The notes beneath the pieces are model-generated. The model saw only the letters and a list, made by a program, of their open reading frames with translations. It had not been told where the DNA came from and searched no databases. Made by a program: the position numbers and the translations under genes. A stretch of DNA of 64,000 bases from Dyella nitratireducens (lineage in GTDB: Bacteria > Pseudomonadota > Gammaproteobacteria > Xanthomonadales > Rhodanobacteraceae). Shown here in pieces: positions 8,211 through 17,033 of this stretch. The first letter of the stretch is position 1, and every line of letters starts with the position of its first letter. The stretch covers positions 1,907,267 to 1,971,266 of the forward strand of contig NZ_BMJA01000001.1 in the NCBI RefSeq assembly GCF_014642835.1. The letters run 5' to 3'.

Positions 8211-8738
8211 ATGTTTGGACGTATCAACCCTTACATGCGATGCATCGCGGCGGCGATGATGTTGATGACTGTTGCGTTGCCCTTGCGCGCTAACGACCTG
8301 GTCGTGGGGAAATCTGCCCCGCCGATAACGCTGAGCACGCTCGACGGAAAGCACATTGCGCTCAGCGATCTGCGAGGAAAGGTGGTGATCCTGACCTTCT
8401 GGGCAACATGGTGCGCCCCATGCCAACAGGAGCTGCCGCTGTTATCCGAGTACGCACGCGAGCATACGAAGGATGGCTTGGTCGTACTCGGCTTCAGCCT
8501 CGATGACGCGGACAACATGAAGCAGGTTCGCGCTGTGGCTGACCGTTTGAGTTTCCCCATCGGCTTACTGGGCGACCCGCATGTACCGGGTTATGGACGC
8601 ATCTGGCATCTGCCGGTGAGCTTCATCATCGATCGCAACGGACTGCTCGTTGACGATGGATGGAAAGACAAGGATCCAAGCTGGACGCAAGCGCGGCTCG
8701 ACAACGTCGTAACGCCATTACTAAGCGCAGCGGATTAA
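8211..8738 (+). CDS. TlpA-family periplasmic thiol-disulfide oxidoreductase
   Basis: A 175-residue protein starting at ATG 8211 after TGGAACG. It has a signal peptide of about 26 residues, then a thioredoxin/AhpC-like fold with the redox pair in FWATWCAPC (C68, C71) and the cis-proline in WHLPVSFIID. It is the last gene of a DUF2946/barrel/TlpA set, and likely keeps cysteines of the cluster's periplasmic proteins in the right redox state (inference). Confidence 0.88.
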   Translation: MFGRINPYMRCIAAAMMLMTVALPLRANDLVVGKSAPPITLSTLDGKHIALSDLRGKVVILTFWATWCAPCQQELPLLSEYAREHTKDGLVVLGFSLDDADNMKQVRAVADRLSFPIGLLGDPHVPGYGRIWHLPVSFIIDRNGLLVDDGWKDKDPSWTQARLDNVVTPLLSAAD

Positions 8739-9049
8739 CCGCCTTGTTGGTGCTGTTTCAGCGCAGTCCGATAGGCTGGGTCATGAGTGACGAAATGATG
8801 GTGGGTTCGATGTCGCCAACGCCATCAGCCAGAGCGTCGATGGCCGCGGATCGGTGGGTCAAAAATCCTTTGCCATATGCGAGCCAAAGAAAAGGGCATC
8901 CGGTTTGTGCCAAGCACCTGATTCACCATCCAACCAGCGATCAAGCCCACTCCCGAACGGCTAGGACAAGTACGAAGTTGCCATATACTGGCAAGTCTTA
9001 AGGGGGTGGTTGAATCGGTTATCCCCTTACAACCAGGGAGAAATATTTC
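8739..9049. other. Intergenic region, nothing recognised
   Basis: About 310 bases with no gene I can support. The end nearest 9050 holds the GGGAGAAAT ribosome-binding region of the next gene. Confidence 0.4.
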
Positions 9050-9835
9050 ATGAAGTCACGTTTCGCTAGGATTGCCGTTACCGGGCTGATGCTCACGATG
9101 AGTGCAGTGCCGCTCCAGTTGCTTACCTCCTCTACGGCTTTCGCACAGGCCTCTGGCACTGCTGCGATGACCAATGCCGATGTCGTCAAGCTGTCCAAGC
9201 TGGGTTTCGGCTCAGACGTCATCAAGGCAAAAATTGACGGAGCATCCGCCGTCAATTTCAAGCTGGAGGTCGATGACCTCGTGAATCTGAAGAGTGCTGG
9301 CGTTTCACAAGACGTGATTTCTGAAATGCTGAAACGCGCCAACGGTGGCGCGGCGGCAGGCTCGGGCACGCCGCCTATGGGCGCCATGATGGGAAATCCC
9401 AACGATGTCACGATGGTCACGACGGACGGGGGCAATCTTCACCTGCGTGGCATATCCGGCACCATCAGCACGACGAATGCCTTTGTCACCGTGCTGGAGC
9501 ATTACAACTTCCCGGGTGTTGCGGCCGCCACACGCACGCACGACGCGCGACCGTCGTTCATCGTCAACTCGCCTGACCAGCCGAAGGGGCGCATCTACAT
9601 CGTGTCGGTCGAGGTGGACAGCCACGACCAGGATCGCTCGCTGAAGCTGGGTAATTCACGCTTTTGGGGCGGCATGAAGAACGTAGGCGCTCCCGACAAA
9701 GATAACCAGATCGCCTATGACGCGGTCGCGGTCGGCAACAGCAACCAGTGGAAACTGACGCCAACCAAAGATCTGAAGCCTGGCGAGTATGGCCTGTACA
9801 TGGGAGAGCTGTTCGACTTCGGTGTCGACAGATAA
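9050..9835 (+). CDS. Secreted protein of unknown function
   Basis: A 261-residue protein with a good ribosome-binding site (CAGGGAGAAAT). The signal peptide ends near STAFAQA. Residues about 40-105 have two short helical motifs, ADVVKLSKLGFGSDVIKAKI and LVNLKSAGVSQDVISEML, a repeat seen in bacterial proteins that sense or cap C-terminal helices. A Gly/Met-rich linker and a beta-rich C-terminal domain of about 130 residues follow. A strong terminator lies just after. Function unknown. Confidence 0.7.
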   Translation: MKSRFARIAVTGLMLTMSAVPLQLLTSSTAFAQASGTAAMTNADVVKLSKLGFGSDVIKAKIDGASAVNFKLEVDDLVNLKSAGVSQDVISEMLKRANGGAAAGSGTPPMGAMMGNPNDVTMVTTDGGNLHLRGISGTISTTNAFVTVLEHYNFPGVAAATRTHDARPSFIVNSPDQPKGRIYIVSVEVDSHDQDRSLKLGNSRFWGGMKNVGAPDKDNQIAYDAVAVGNSNQWKLTPTKDLKPGEYGLYMGELFDFGVDR

Positions 9836-9877
9836 TGCCACTGGCTGAGTAAATAGCTGGCCGGGTGCTATCAAACA

Positions 9878-9900
9878 GGGAGCCATAACAGGCTCCCTTT
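9878..9900 (+). terminator. Rho-independent terminator
   Basis: Stem GGGAGCC/GGCTCCC with a 6-base loop, followed by TTT, 43 bases past the stop of the secreted protein at 9050. Confidence 0.7.
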
Positions 9901-9979
9901 CACCGGAACCCTTATCGGATGCCATTCGGTGACATTCGGGTCATGGCAACAGGTGCGGATTGACCGCCATGTCGGCACC

Positions 9980-10030
9980 GGTTGAGCAGCTTTGCTGTTG
10001 TAAAACGCCTCGGCCTTCGTCGGAATGGCG
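9980..10030. repeat. Solo copy of the GIY-YIG-element terminal repeat
   Basis: These 51 bases match the right terminal repeat of the 36-kb GIY-YIG unit at 45 of 51 positions by eye (shared core GCTGTTGTAAA and CGCCTCGGCCTTCG). No partner arm and no nuclease gene are nearby, so it looks like a solo or decayed copy. Confidence 0.6.
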
Positions 10031-10083
10031 AGCCGAGGTATCAGGCTCCTGCGTTCGCACTGATAAGAAAAATGATTGCTCCA

Positions 10084-10356
10084 TCACTGCCACAGCTGGC
10101 TTTGTTCCCCAAGCCAGTTCTCATCGCCTAACCGCTCCAATACCTCATCAATCTTCATGTTGATCGCCTCAAAGATGAAGTAAAGCTCGGCGCGACCGAT
10201 GGTTATCGTGGTGTCGCCGTTCTCTGCGTTGTCGTCGTTATAGGTGATGTGCGCCATAAGGGTCAGCATGTCCTGCAGTTGTTTAAGCATTTCGTAGCCG
10301 TCTCGGGACAATAGATAGAGGTGCGGGCCGCTGGGCTCGCCTTGCATGTCTTCCAT
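10084..10356 (-). CDS. XAC0095-like small protein
   Basis: A 90-residue protein; ATG 10356 is preferred over the GTG four codons upstream because GGAG stands 6 bases before it. The start region (HLYLLSRDGYEMLKQLQDML) resembles the XAC0095 family of Xanthomonadales, of unknown function. The rest is acidic and helical. A 9-bp hairpin (arms CACGCCGCG) lies just upstream at 10379-10403. Confidence 0.7.
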   Translation of the reverse strand: MEDMQGEPSGPHLYLLSRDGYEMLKQLQDMLTLMAHITYNDDNAENGDTTITIGRAELYFIFEAINMKIDEVLERLGDENWLGEQSQLWQ

Positions 10357-10403
10357 GTTGTTCTCCACACGCTTAGGTCACGCCGCGTATTGCGCGCGGC
10401 GTG

Positions 10404-10798
10404 AAGGGCTTCAGGAAAAATCCTGCTCGTTATGTCGGAATCAGCTGCTTCCGTTTCGACGAGTGCCCACTTCGGCTCGACGTCGCGCAGTGTGCGCGGC
10501 GGAGAAGTAGGGGGAATGCACCAGGGTGGGAGCACGAAAACGTGTCGGTGCCGTATGATCGAGGATAACCATGGTCAACTGTCCTATGTAGTTGGTTGTG
10601 GCCAGCGGATCGTTTGGGGTCCTATGCCCAGGCGATCCGCGCTACTTCTCTCATGTCGGGCGTGTCGTAATCATCTCGCTGGATGGGCACGCCCGACTGC
10701 CGCACCTTCGCATAAAACAAGTCCCATCATCTGTCGGGGACGAGTGCTTTGAGGTGTTGGCAAATGCCTACGCAGCGCAGGCGAAAACGATGCGCGAC
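10404..10798. other. Intergenic region, nothing recognised
   Basis: About 395 bases. Open frames here have no signal peptide, domain or ribosome-binding site that I can support. It separates the XAC0095-like gene (reading left) from the end of the carbonic anhydrase gene. Confidence 0.35.
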
Positions 10799-11527
10799 TC
10801 ATGCCGATGCGCGCAGCAGCACCTTGCCGGTAGCCAGCTCATACACCGCACCAACCACCTTGACGCTGCCACTGCGCACCGCTTCGGATATCACCGGTTG
10901 CGCGGACGCGATGCGCGATACGTTGTAGTCCACATTGGCGCCAATCGCATTGGCAAGCACATGATCGCCACCGGCTTCCACCGCCTTGGTGACTCCCGGC
11001 CGTACCGCATCGACGATATCCCAGATGTGTCCGGGTAGTGGCGCGGGTTGTTCCATCTCGTGGATCGTCGCCTTGACCGCGCCGCATTCGGCATGCCCCA
11101 ACACCATGATCAGCGGTGTCTTGAGTACGCCCACCGCGTATTCGAGGCTGGCCAAGCCGTCGCCGCTCAAATAATTGCCGGCGATGCGTATGACGAAAAT
11201 GTCACCGGGCCCCTGATCGAACACCAACTCCGGCGCCACGCGCGAATCGGCACAGCCCAGGATGGCGGCGATAGGGTATTGCGCCTTCGCGCGTGCGGCG
11301 CGCCCGGAAGAAAAATCCTTGGCGTCGAGCTGATTGGCAGCGTAGCGCGCGTTACCTTGCATCAGCCGGCGTAATGCGGCATCGGGTGTGATGGCGTTTT
11401 GCGGTGGGGAAGCATCTGCATACGCGCGTAAGTTCGGAAGCGCACTCAAAGCGAGCAGTCCCAGGCCGGCTCCCAGAAATTGACGGCGCGATGGCAAGAC
11501 ATGATCGTGGTTAAGGTGATCGCACAT
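10799..11527 (-). CDS. Tat-exported beta-class carbonic anhydrase
   Basis: A 242-residue protein that interconverts CO2 and bicarbonate. ATG 11527 follows GTGGAG and gives a Tat signal (SRRQFLGAGLGLLALSAL at 13-30), so the enzyme should act in the periplasm. Zinc ligands are visible: C92 in GCADSR, H145 and C148 in LGHAECGAV; the D94/R96 dyad of the active site is present. Length and motif order fit beta-carbonic anhydrases with a signal peptide. It stands alone. Confidence 0.93.
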   Translation of the reverse strand: MCDHLNHDHVLPSRRQFLGAGLGLLALSALPNLRAYADASPPQNAITPDAALRRLMQGNARYAANQLDAKDFSSGRAARAKAQYPIAAILGCADSRVAPELVFDQGPGDIFVIRIAGNYLSGDGLASLEYAVGVLKTPLIMVLGHAECGAVKATIHEMEQPAPLPGHIWDIVDAVRPGVTKAVEAGGDHVLANAIGANVDYNVSRIASAQPVISEAVRSGSVKVVGAVYELATGKVLLRASA

Positions 11528-11710
11528 GGACAATCTCCACTTGGTTGCAATATGAAGTGGCACGCCCCTGGTCGTGCCGCGCCATGGGCGGTGCTTGGCG
11601 ACGACGCTGGCGCCGGTATAGACGCAAGCAGAGCCGTTTGCAAGAGGTATCCCCACGTTTTTCGAGCTATTCAAGGAAGGACTTTTTCACGGCCAATACT
11701 TAGCATTTTT

Positions 11711-11752
11711 ACCTCACCGTCATTCCGGCGAAGGCCGGAATGACGGTGAGGT
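11711..11752. repeat. REP-like palindrome, 19-bp arms
   Basis: A perfect inverted repeat: arms of 19 bp starting ACCTCACCGTCATTCCGGC, with a 4-base centre GAAG. It is followed by a second element (AACTTCCCAGGACAGCAGTG, then CTTCGCCGGAACGACGG) to about 11800. The same composite occurs after the palindrome at 16612. It fills most of the gene-free stretch 11528-11912. Confidence 0.85.
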
Positions 11753-11912
11753 ATTGCGAAACTTCCCAGGACAGCAGTGGGTCTTCGCCGGAACGACGGC
11801 TCGGTCATTTAATAGACCTTGGCTAGCTTGCTGATTTTGTTCAGATCAACAAGCGGAAAACGCAGGGATACCTCAGGATATGCATGCGTTTCTCATTTAG
11901 GCGCTCACAACA

Positions 11913-12578
11913 TCACTGAAGCTGCGTCAGCAACGCCTTGGCACCTTTCTTGATACCGGTTTCCGCAGCACTCAAAGCACCCAGGCTGGCGGGAATATTT
12001 TCAGCCGCCGGGTACTGCTTCGCGACAAACGCCCGCAGCAATCGATTGCTTAGGCCGTCGTAAATTTCCACCGCGTACGTGACCGATCCCAACGTTCTGG
12101 AGGGCTTGTCGGCAGCACTTTTCAACGTGCCAAGCACTGCACCAACCGGCATGATTTGCTTGACCGTGCTCAACACCGGCGTGCTGGCTGAAGCACCGGT
12201 CAAGGTGAGATGGATGCGCAAGGTGTCCGGGCCGGGCACCGATGTCAACACATACTTCTGCCCGAGAGCCTGACTGAATTGTGTCTGCATGTAATCGGCG
12301 AGCTGCTGCCGTTCGACGGCGCTCAACTTTCCGAACTGCTGATCTTCACCGCCGTAAACCGTTACGGTATCGAGCATGACCTCGGTGTAGCTGGCCAGCT
12401 GCGCATCCGGTGACGAGTAATAGAGCGGGATGTGTCCGTTCTGGTTCTGTGGGTTGGGAGTCAACTGGGTGCTGGAATCCAGGCTTCTATAGTGAGCCGG
12501 CGTGGTGGCTGCACAGCCAGCCACACCCATCATCAAAAGCACAGGCAACAAACACCGCAATACACTTCGCTTGTTCAT
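11913..12578 (-). CDS. DUF3313-like lipoprotein
   Basis: A 221-residue protein from ATG 12578 (GGAG 6 bases upstream). The signal ends in a lipobox (MMGVAGC, Cys22), so it is probably an outer-membrane or periplasmic lipoprotein. The body (VMLDTVTVYGG..., LADYMQTQFSQALGQKYVL, VTYAVEIYDGLSNRLLRAFV) fits the DUF3313 pattern: a beta-alpha domain that computes no known reaction. It is followed downstream by the REP region, and lies 19 bases downstream of the small secreted protein at 12598. Confidence 0.75.
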   Translation of the reverse strand: MNKRSVLRCLLPVLLMMGVAGCAATTPAHYRSLDSSTQLTPNPQNQNGHIPLYYSSPDAQLASYTEVMLDTVTVYGGEDQQFGKLSAVERQQLADYMQTQFSQALGQKYVLTSVPGPDTLRIHLTLTGASASTPVLSTVKQIMPVGAVLGTLKSAADKPSRTLGSVTYAVEIYDGLSNRLLRAFVAKQYPAAENIPASLGALSAAETGIKKGAKALLTQLQ

Positions 12579-12597
12579 TGACGACTCCATCCTTGGC

Positions 12598-12912
12598 TTA
12601 CGGCGCGGTGGATACGTAGACCGCGCGCGGCGGATAGACGGTTACCGGTGGCATGACATACACCACTCGCGGCGGCGGCACCGAGGTAGTCACAACAACG
12701 CTTGCGCTCGACGTAACACCTTTCGTCACGACCTTGGTGTAGCAACAAGGTGCTGGGTAGATACCCCAGTAAGGGCCGGTTGTACGCACGGTGGTGACGG
12801 CGTAACCCGGCGTGGCCGAATGCGTAACGACCGTGGCGGCGTAGATGGGAGCCAATTGCACGCTGATTCCAACGGCAAATACGGCGGCAAGCAAGCAACG
12901 TTTTGTGTTCAT
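12598..12912 (-). CDS. Small secreted protein, Val/Pro/Tyr-rich
   Basis: 104 residues with an AGAGA ribosome-binding region. A signal peptide (LLAAVFAVGISVQLAPIYA) leads into a low-complexity region of valine, threonine and proline with a CC pair in YPAPCCYTK. No family recognised. It lies just upstream of the DUF3313-like lipoprotein gene, probably in the same unit. Confidence 0.6.
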   Translation of the reverse strand: MNTKRCLLAAVFAVGISVQLAPIYAATVVTHSATPGYAVTTVRTTGPYWGIYPAPCCYTKVVTKGVTSSASVVVTTSVPPPRVVYVMPPVTVYPPRAVYVSTAP

Positions 12913-12978
12913 GGTGACGATCTCTTTTTGGGGAAAGGGGAAACACGGCGCGGCATCACCGCGGTGGATAAGAAGGAT

Positions 12979-13812
12979 TTACGGACGACCCAGCGCGATG
13001 CGTGCGGCGGCATACCAGTTGGGCGCACGCCGAAGATCACTCAGCAGGCGGCGCCATTCGCCAAACACCAGCCCAAGCGGGTTATGCGTGCCAAGCGGGT
13101 GATCGAGGCCATAGCGCAAGGGCTCGTCTTCGCGTTCGGCGGCGAACGTGCCGAACATGCGGTCGAAAATGATCAGGGCGCCGCCGTAGTTTTTGTCGAT
13201 ATACGGCGCGTTCGATGCGTGATGCACACGGTGATGCGCCGGCGTGTTGAGAATCCATTCCAACGGACCGAGGTTGACCCGCGCTTCGGTATGCAGGAAG
13301 AACTGAAAACGCAGATCCAGCGCCAGCAAGACGATGACCATGCGCGGATCGAAACCCAGAAACATCACGGGCAGATACACCAGCCAACCGGCGGAGATCA
13401 GGTTCGTCCAGCCCAAACGGATGGCCGAAAGCAGGTTCATTTCTTCCGGTGAGTGATGCACCGCATGGCTGGCCCACAACCAGCGCACTTCGTGGCTGAA
13501 GCGGTGGTACCAGTAGTAGGCAAACTCCACGACGAAAAAGCCGATGACCCAGACGCGCCAGTCGTGCATCGAGAAATGCCACGGCGCAAAATGCCATACC
13601 AACGCAAACACTGGCGCGAGAATCAGCGCAGACAAAGCATCGACAACGGAGTGGCCCAGGGCAATGACCAAGGTGCTCCCTGCGCTGAGAAAGTTGTAAC
13701 CCTTGTTGGCCACCAGCAGACGCCACACCATTTCGACCAGCACGGTGATCATGGCAAGCGGTAGAAATCCCGGAATGTGGACCGAGTGAAAGTGATGAAG
13801 GATGTTTTGCAT
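12979..13812 (-). CDS. Sterol desaturase / fatty-acid hydroxylase family membrane enzyme
   Basis: A 277-residue protein; ATG 13812 puts the first transmembrane helix directly after the N-terminus. Four to five membrane helices flank the diiron histidine clusters: HRFSH, HAVHHS and HHRVHHASN. This is the ERG3/SUR2-type family, which hydroxylates or desaturates lipids using O2. The lipid substrate is unknown; in bacteria such genes serve carotenoid, sterol-like or ornithine-lipid modification. It is divergent from the two-component operon at 14046. Confidence 0.88.
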   Translation of the reverse strand: MQNILHHFHSVHIPGFLPLAMITVLVEMVWRLLVANKGYNFLSAGSTLVIALGHSVVDALSALILAPVFALVWHFAPWHFSMHDWRVWVIGFFVVEFAYYWYHRFSHEVRWLWASHAVHHSPEEMNLLSAIRLGWTNLISAGWLVYLPVMFLGFDPRMVIVLLALDLRFQFFLHTEARVNLGPLEWILNTPAHHRVHHASNAPYIDKNYGGALIIFDRMFGTFAAEREDEPLRYGLDHPLGTHNPLGLVFGEWRRLLSDLRRAPNWYAAARIALGRP

Positions 13813-14045
13813 GACAGGACCCAGAGTGAGGACAGTTGAGCGCCGGAGGTCTTGCGCCTGGTAAACAGCTTGGTCCCGACTCGTAACCTGGAAATGTCCG
13901 CGGCCGCCAACTTTGTAACAAGCTGTTACATCGGCCAGGCAACTGTTATGGCTGGGAAAAATGGCGCTTCCCGTGGCGGCGCATGTGATCGCGGCGCCTC
14001 GAACGGGTGGCATAATGGCCGCGCCGTAACACTGACGAGGAGACT

Positions 14046-14774
14046 ATGTCCGTGAACGAGCGCCCTCCGCGCGTCATCGTGCTGGACGATGATGCTGAAT
14101 TGCGTAACATGCTGCGCCGCTATCTGACGGATAACGGCTTCCAGGTTCAGGCCATCGATAGCGCCGAGCAGTTGGACCGTCTCTTGCAGCGCGAACCGTT
14201 CGACGCCCTGGTGTTGGATTTGATGATGCCGGGCGAAGATGGCCTGTCGATCTGCCGCCGCTTGCGCGCGAGCGGACAGACCATTCCCATTCTTATGCTG
14301 ACTGCTCGTGGCGATTCCGTCGATCGCATCATCGGCTTGGAAATGGGTGCGGACGATTACCTGCCGAAAACATCCGAACCGCGCGAGCTGGTCGCCCGGC
14401 TGAATGCGATGCGCCGCCGCCAGCACATGCTGCACAGCACGCAGGTGTGGGGTAACGACGAGGTCACTGAATTCGGCCCCTTCACACTCAACATCTCGCG
14501 CATGGAGCTGCAGCGCGATGGTGCATCCATCCCGCTCACCAGCATGGAATTTCAATTGCTGCGTGTGTTTGCTGCCAATCCGCGCCGCCCGATGAGCCGT
14601 GATCATCTGCAGGACAAGGTAAAAGGCCGCGATCACGAAGCCATGGATCGCAGCCTGGATGTGCAGATCTCGCGTCTGCGGCGCAAGATCGAAGACGATC
14701 CGGCCGCGCCGCGTTATATACGAACCGTGTGGGGTGTCGGCTACATGTTCACGCCGGACGGTGGCCATGCTTAA
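14046..14774 (+). CDS. OmpR-family response regulator
   Basis: A 242-residue protein. Receiver domain 8-122: acidic pair D14/D15, phospho-acceptor D58 (LVLDLMMPGEDG), and TAR as the switch threonine. A winged-helix domain occupies about 135-238 (DVQISRLRRKIEDDP, RTVWGVGYMF). One oddity: the usual conserved Lys-Pro-Phe after ADDYL is Lys-Thr-Ser (ADDYLPKTSEPREL), so the cis-proline position is lost. Its stop overlaps the kinase start by 8 bases, so the two are co-translated partners. Confidence 0.95.
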   Translation: MSVNERPPRVIVLDDDAELRNMLRRYLTDNGFQVQAIDSAEQLDRLLQREPFDALVLDLMMPGEDGLSICRRLRASGQTIPILMLTARGDSVDRIIGLEMGADDYLPKTSEPRELVARLNAMRRRQHMLHSTQVWGNDEVTEFGPFTLNISRMELQRDGASIPLTSMEFQLLRVFAANPRRPMSRDHLQDKVKGRDHEAMDRSLDVQISRLRRKIEDDPAAPRYIRTVWGVGYMFTPDGGHA

Positions 14775-16101
14775 GCTGCGCGTGTGGCCGCGTTCGCTGT
14801 TCGGCCGCAACCTGCTGTTGCTGCTTGCGCTTATCGCGATCGCACAGATGTCGACGGTCGTGCTCTATCTATTGCTTCAGCGCCCCCGTGTGCTGGAAGT
14901 GGCGCACTTGGTTGCCACGCAGGTGAACATCCTCGATGCAGCGCTATCACAAGTCCCAGCAGCTGACCGCGACGCTTACGTGGCGCGATTGAACCGGGTC
15001 GGCCCGCTCAGCGTTCAGCTCGCCGAACCACCACCCGACGAAATGGGTTACGGCACGCCTTTGGCAAGGCTGTTTATTGGTGAAGTGCGGCGCAATCTGG
15101 CCAAGGGCATCACCATGCACCTGGCAAGCTCGCCGCAGCTGGGTATCTGGCTGCACGTCAATATCAGCGGCGAGCGTTACTGGATCAAGCTGCCGGTCGA
15201 CGCCTTGCTTCCTTATCGATGGCTTACGTCGGCGCTGCTCCTGTGGTTTTGCCTGGCGCTTTCTGCCGCGCTCGGTGCGCTGTTGATCCAGCGGCGCATC
15301 AATCGTCCGCTGCGCGACCTCGCCGAGGCGGCGCAAAATGTCGGGTCCGGTGGACGGACAGCGCGCTTGCCGACTTACCACGCATCCGAACTGGCGATCG
15401 TGGCGAAACAGTTCAACGCCATGATGGATAACCTGGATGAGATGGAAGCAAGCCGCTCCATCATGCTCGCCGGCATTTCGCACGACATCCGCTCGCCACT
15501 GGCCAAGTTGCGGCTTATGTTGGCGATCGACAAGCACACCCGGGAACTGCCTGTAGGCCAGTACATCGACCAGATCGATGCCATCATCGGCCAATTCATC
15601 GACTTCGGCCGGGTGAGCAGCGACGAACCCATCGTCGACGGCGACTTGAATATCCTGGTGGAACAGCTCGCGCTCGAATTTACCGAGCGCGGCCACGTGT
15701 TTGAATTACGGCTCAATCCGCTGCCCGCGTGGCCATTCCGGCCGATTGCCATGATGCGCATGGTGCAGAATCTGATGGAGAACGCCGTGAAGTACGCTGG
15801 CGTCGGCCTGGAGGTACACACCTATAAGGAGCACGACACGATGGTGCTGGCGGTGCTCGACGGTGGACCCGGCCTGCCGGCAGGCGATGAGACGCGCTTG
15901 CTGCAGCCATTCACGCGGGGTGATATCGGGCGCTCCAACGTCAGCGGTTCGGGGCTTGGGTTGGCCATCGTCGATCGTGTCGCACGCCTGCATGGCGGCC
16001 GGCTGCAATTGATTCGCCGGCAACCGAACGGCGTCGAGGCACGCGTGGTGTTGCCGCTCGCCACATCCGCTGCAGGCATGGCGCGCCCGGCGCTGTCATA
16101 A
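14767..16101 (+). CDS. EnvZ-type sensor histidine kinase
   Basis: A 444-residue protein from ATG 14767, inside the end of the response regulator gene. Two membrane helices (about 12-37 and 152-174) bound a periplasmic domain of about 115 residues. HAMP about 175-228; H-box ISHDIRSPL with H239; N-box NLMENAVKYAG; G1 DGGPGLP; G2 GSGLGLAIV. It autophosphorylates and signals to the regulator at 14046. The stimulus is unknown; the divergent lipid-modifying enzyme hints at envelope stress (inference). Confidence 0.95.
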   Translation: MLKLRVWPRSLFGRNLLLLLALIAIAQMSTVVLYLLLQRPRVLEVAHLVATQVNILDAALSQVPAADRDAYVARLNRVGPLSVQLAEPPPDEMGYGTPLARLFIGEVRRNLAKGITMHLASSPQLGIWLHVNISGERYWIKLPVDALLPYRWLTSALLLWFCLALSAALGALLIQRRINRPLRDLAEAAQNVGSGGRTARLPTYHASELAIVAKQFNAMMDNLDEMEASRSIMLAGISHDIRSPLAKLRLMLAIDKHTRELPVGQYIDQIDAIIGQFIDFGRVSSDEPIVDGDLNILVEQLALEFTERGHVFELRLNPLPAWPFRPIAMMRMVQNLMENAVKYAGVGLEVHTYKEHDTMVLAVLDGGPGLPAGDETRLLQPFTRGDIGRSNVSGSGLGLAIVDRVARLHGGRLQLIRRQPNGVEARVVLPLATSAAGMARPALS

Positions 16102-16229
16102 CCTGAAACATTTTCGCTCGCGCAAGCAATAGTCGCCCAACATCTCGCACTTAGCATGATCTTCGTCGGCCGACCTTCATGGCCGGCGCGGCCCCTCCGC
16201 GGCCGCTTCTTCTCTACAGGACCATTTTC

Positions 16230-16517
16230 ATGCGCAAAACGTATTCCCTTTTTCTGGCGGCATTACTGCTGCCTGCCATCGCGGTAGCCTCGCCGCAAGC
16301 CAACATCAATTCGCCGCGCGCGCAGCGCATGATGCAGATGCTGGAGCAGAAGTTCGATGCCGCCAATACCAATCATGACGGCAAACTCACCCTGGCCGAG
16401 GCCCAGGCCGGCATGCCGCGCATCGCGCAGCATTTCGATGACATCGACACTCATCACCAGGGCTACATCACGCTTGACCAGATCAAGGCCTTCGTGGCCA
16501 GCCGCGCTGGTGGCTGA
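16230..16517 (+). CDS. Secreted EF-hand protein
   Basis: A 95-residue protein with a 20-residue signal peptide ending AVA. The first EF loop fits the calcium rule (N46, N48, D50, G51, E57 in NTNHDGKLTLAE). The second (starting D73 in DTHHQGYITLDQ) has His, Gln and a terminal Gln at ligand positions and probably binds weakly or not at all. It lies just downstream of the two-component operon, possibly its target. Confidence 0.8.
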   Translation: MRKTYSLFLAALLLPAIAVASPQANINSPRAQRMMQMLEQKFDAANTNHDGKLTLAEAQAGMPRIAQHFDDIDTHHQGYITLDQIKAFVASRAGG

Positions 16518-16611
16518 GCGCAGCGTGCGCGTTTTTTAGCCCTTTTTTGGCAAGACAACGCCAGTGCCCCTGCCCTTGTGGAGCTTGTTCTCACCATAGT
16601 CTTCAATCTTG

Positions 16612-16693
16612 CCTCACCGTCATTCCGGCGAAGGCCGGAATCCATCGCCAGCACGAAGCATGGATTCCGGCCTTCGCCGGAATGACGGTGAGG
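16612..16693. repeat. Large REP-like palindrome, 33-bp arms
   Basis: Arms 16612-16644 and 16661-16693 are exact complements around a 16-base loop. Each arm begins CCTCACCGTCATTCCGGC and itself contains the GCCGGAAT fold-back. It is followed to about 16745 by the GAAACTTCCCAGGACAGCAG element also seen after the palindrome at 11711. It fills the spacer 16518-16860. Confidence 0.9.
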
Positions 16694-16860
16694 TACTACG
16701 AAACTTCCCAGGACAGCAGTGGGCCTTCGCCGGAACGACGACTCGCTCTGAAACAGTATTAACGTGAACTTGGGTTCTCGCTGGAGTGCCGGAAAAACGT
16801 GGGGATACCTCAGCCCCTGCCCCCGCCTGGCGTCGTCTTGTCTCCTTTCATGTCCATTCG

Positions 16861-16885
16861 AACACCACGCAAGTGGTGTTTTTTT
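16861..16885 (+). terminator. Rho-independent terminator
   Basis: Stem AACACCAC/GTGGTGTT with a GCAA tetraloop followed by a run of T. It would stop rightward transcription from the EF-hand gene and the REP region before the gene at 17034. Confidence 0.75.
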
Positions 16886-17033
16886 ATGCGCTGAAACCGA
16901 GACAAAGTCGTCTGTAACAGGTTCTTACATTTGTCGCCGTTTCCTACATAGCTCAGTTAGATCCGCCATCCAGAATGGCTCCTCGTCGGGACTGATCACA
17001 TCGATGTCCCATTTTTTGACTGAGGATTCAAGC

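Noticed and set aside
12502-13452. A 316-codon plus-strand frame
   Set aside because: It is antisense to the sterol desaturase-family gene and the small secreted protein, and its composition (His/Arg-rich) is typical of a shadow frame in high-GC DNA.
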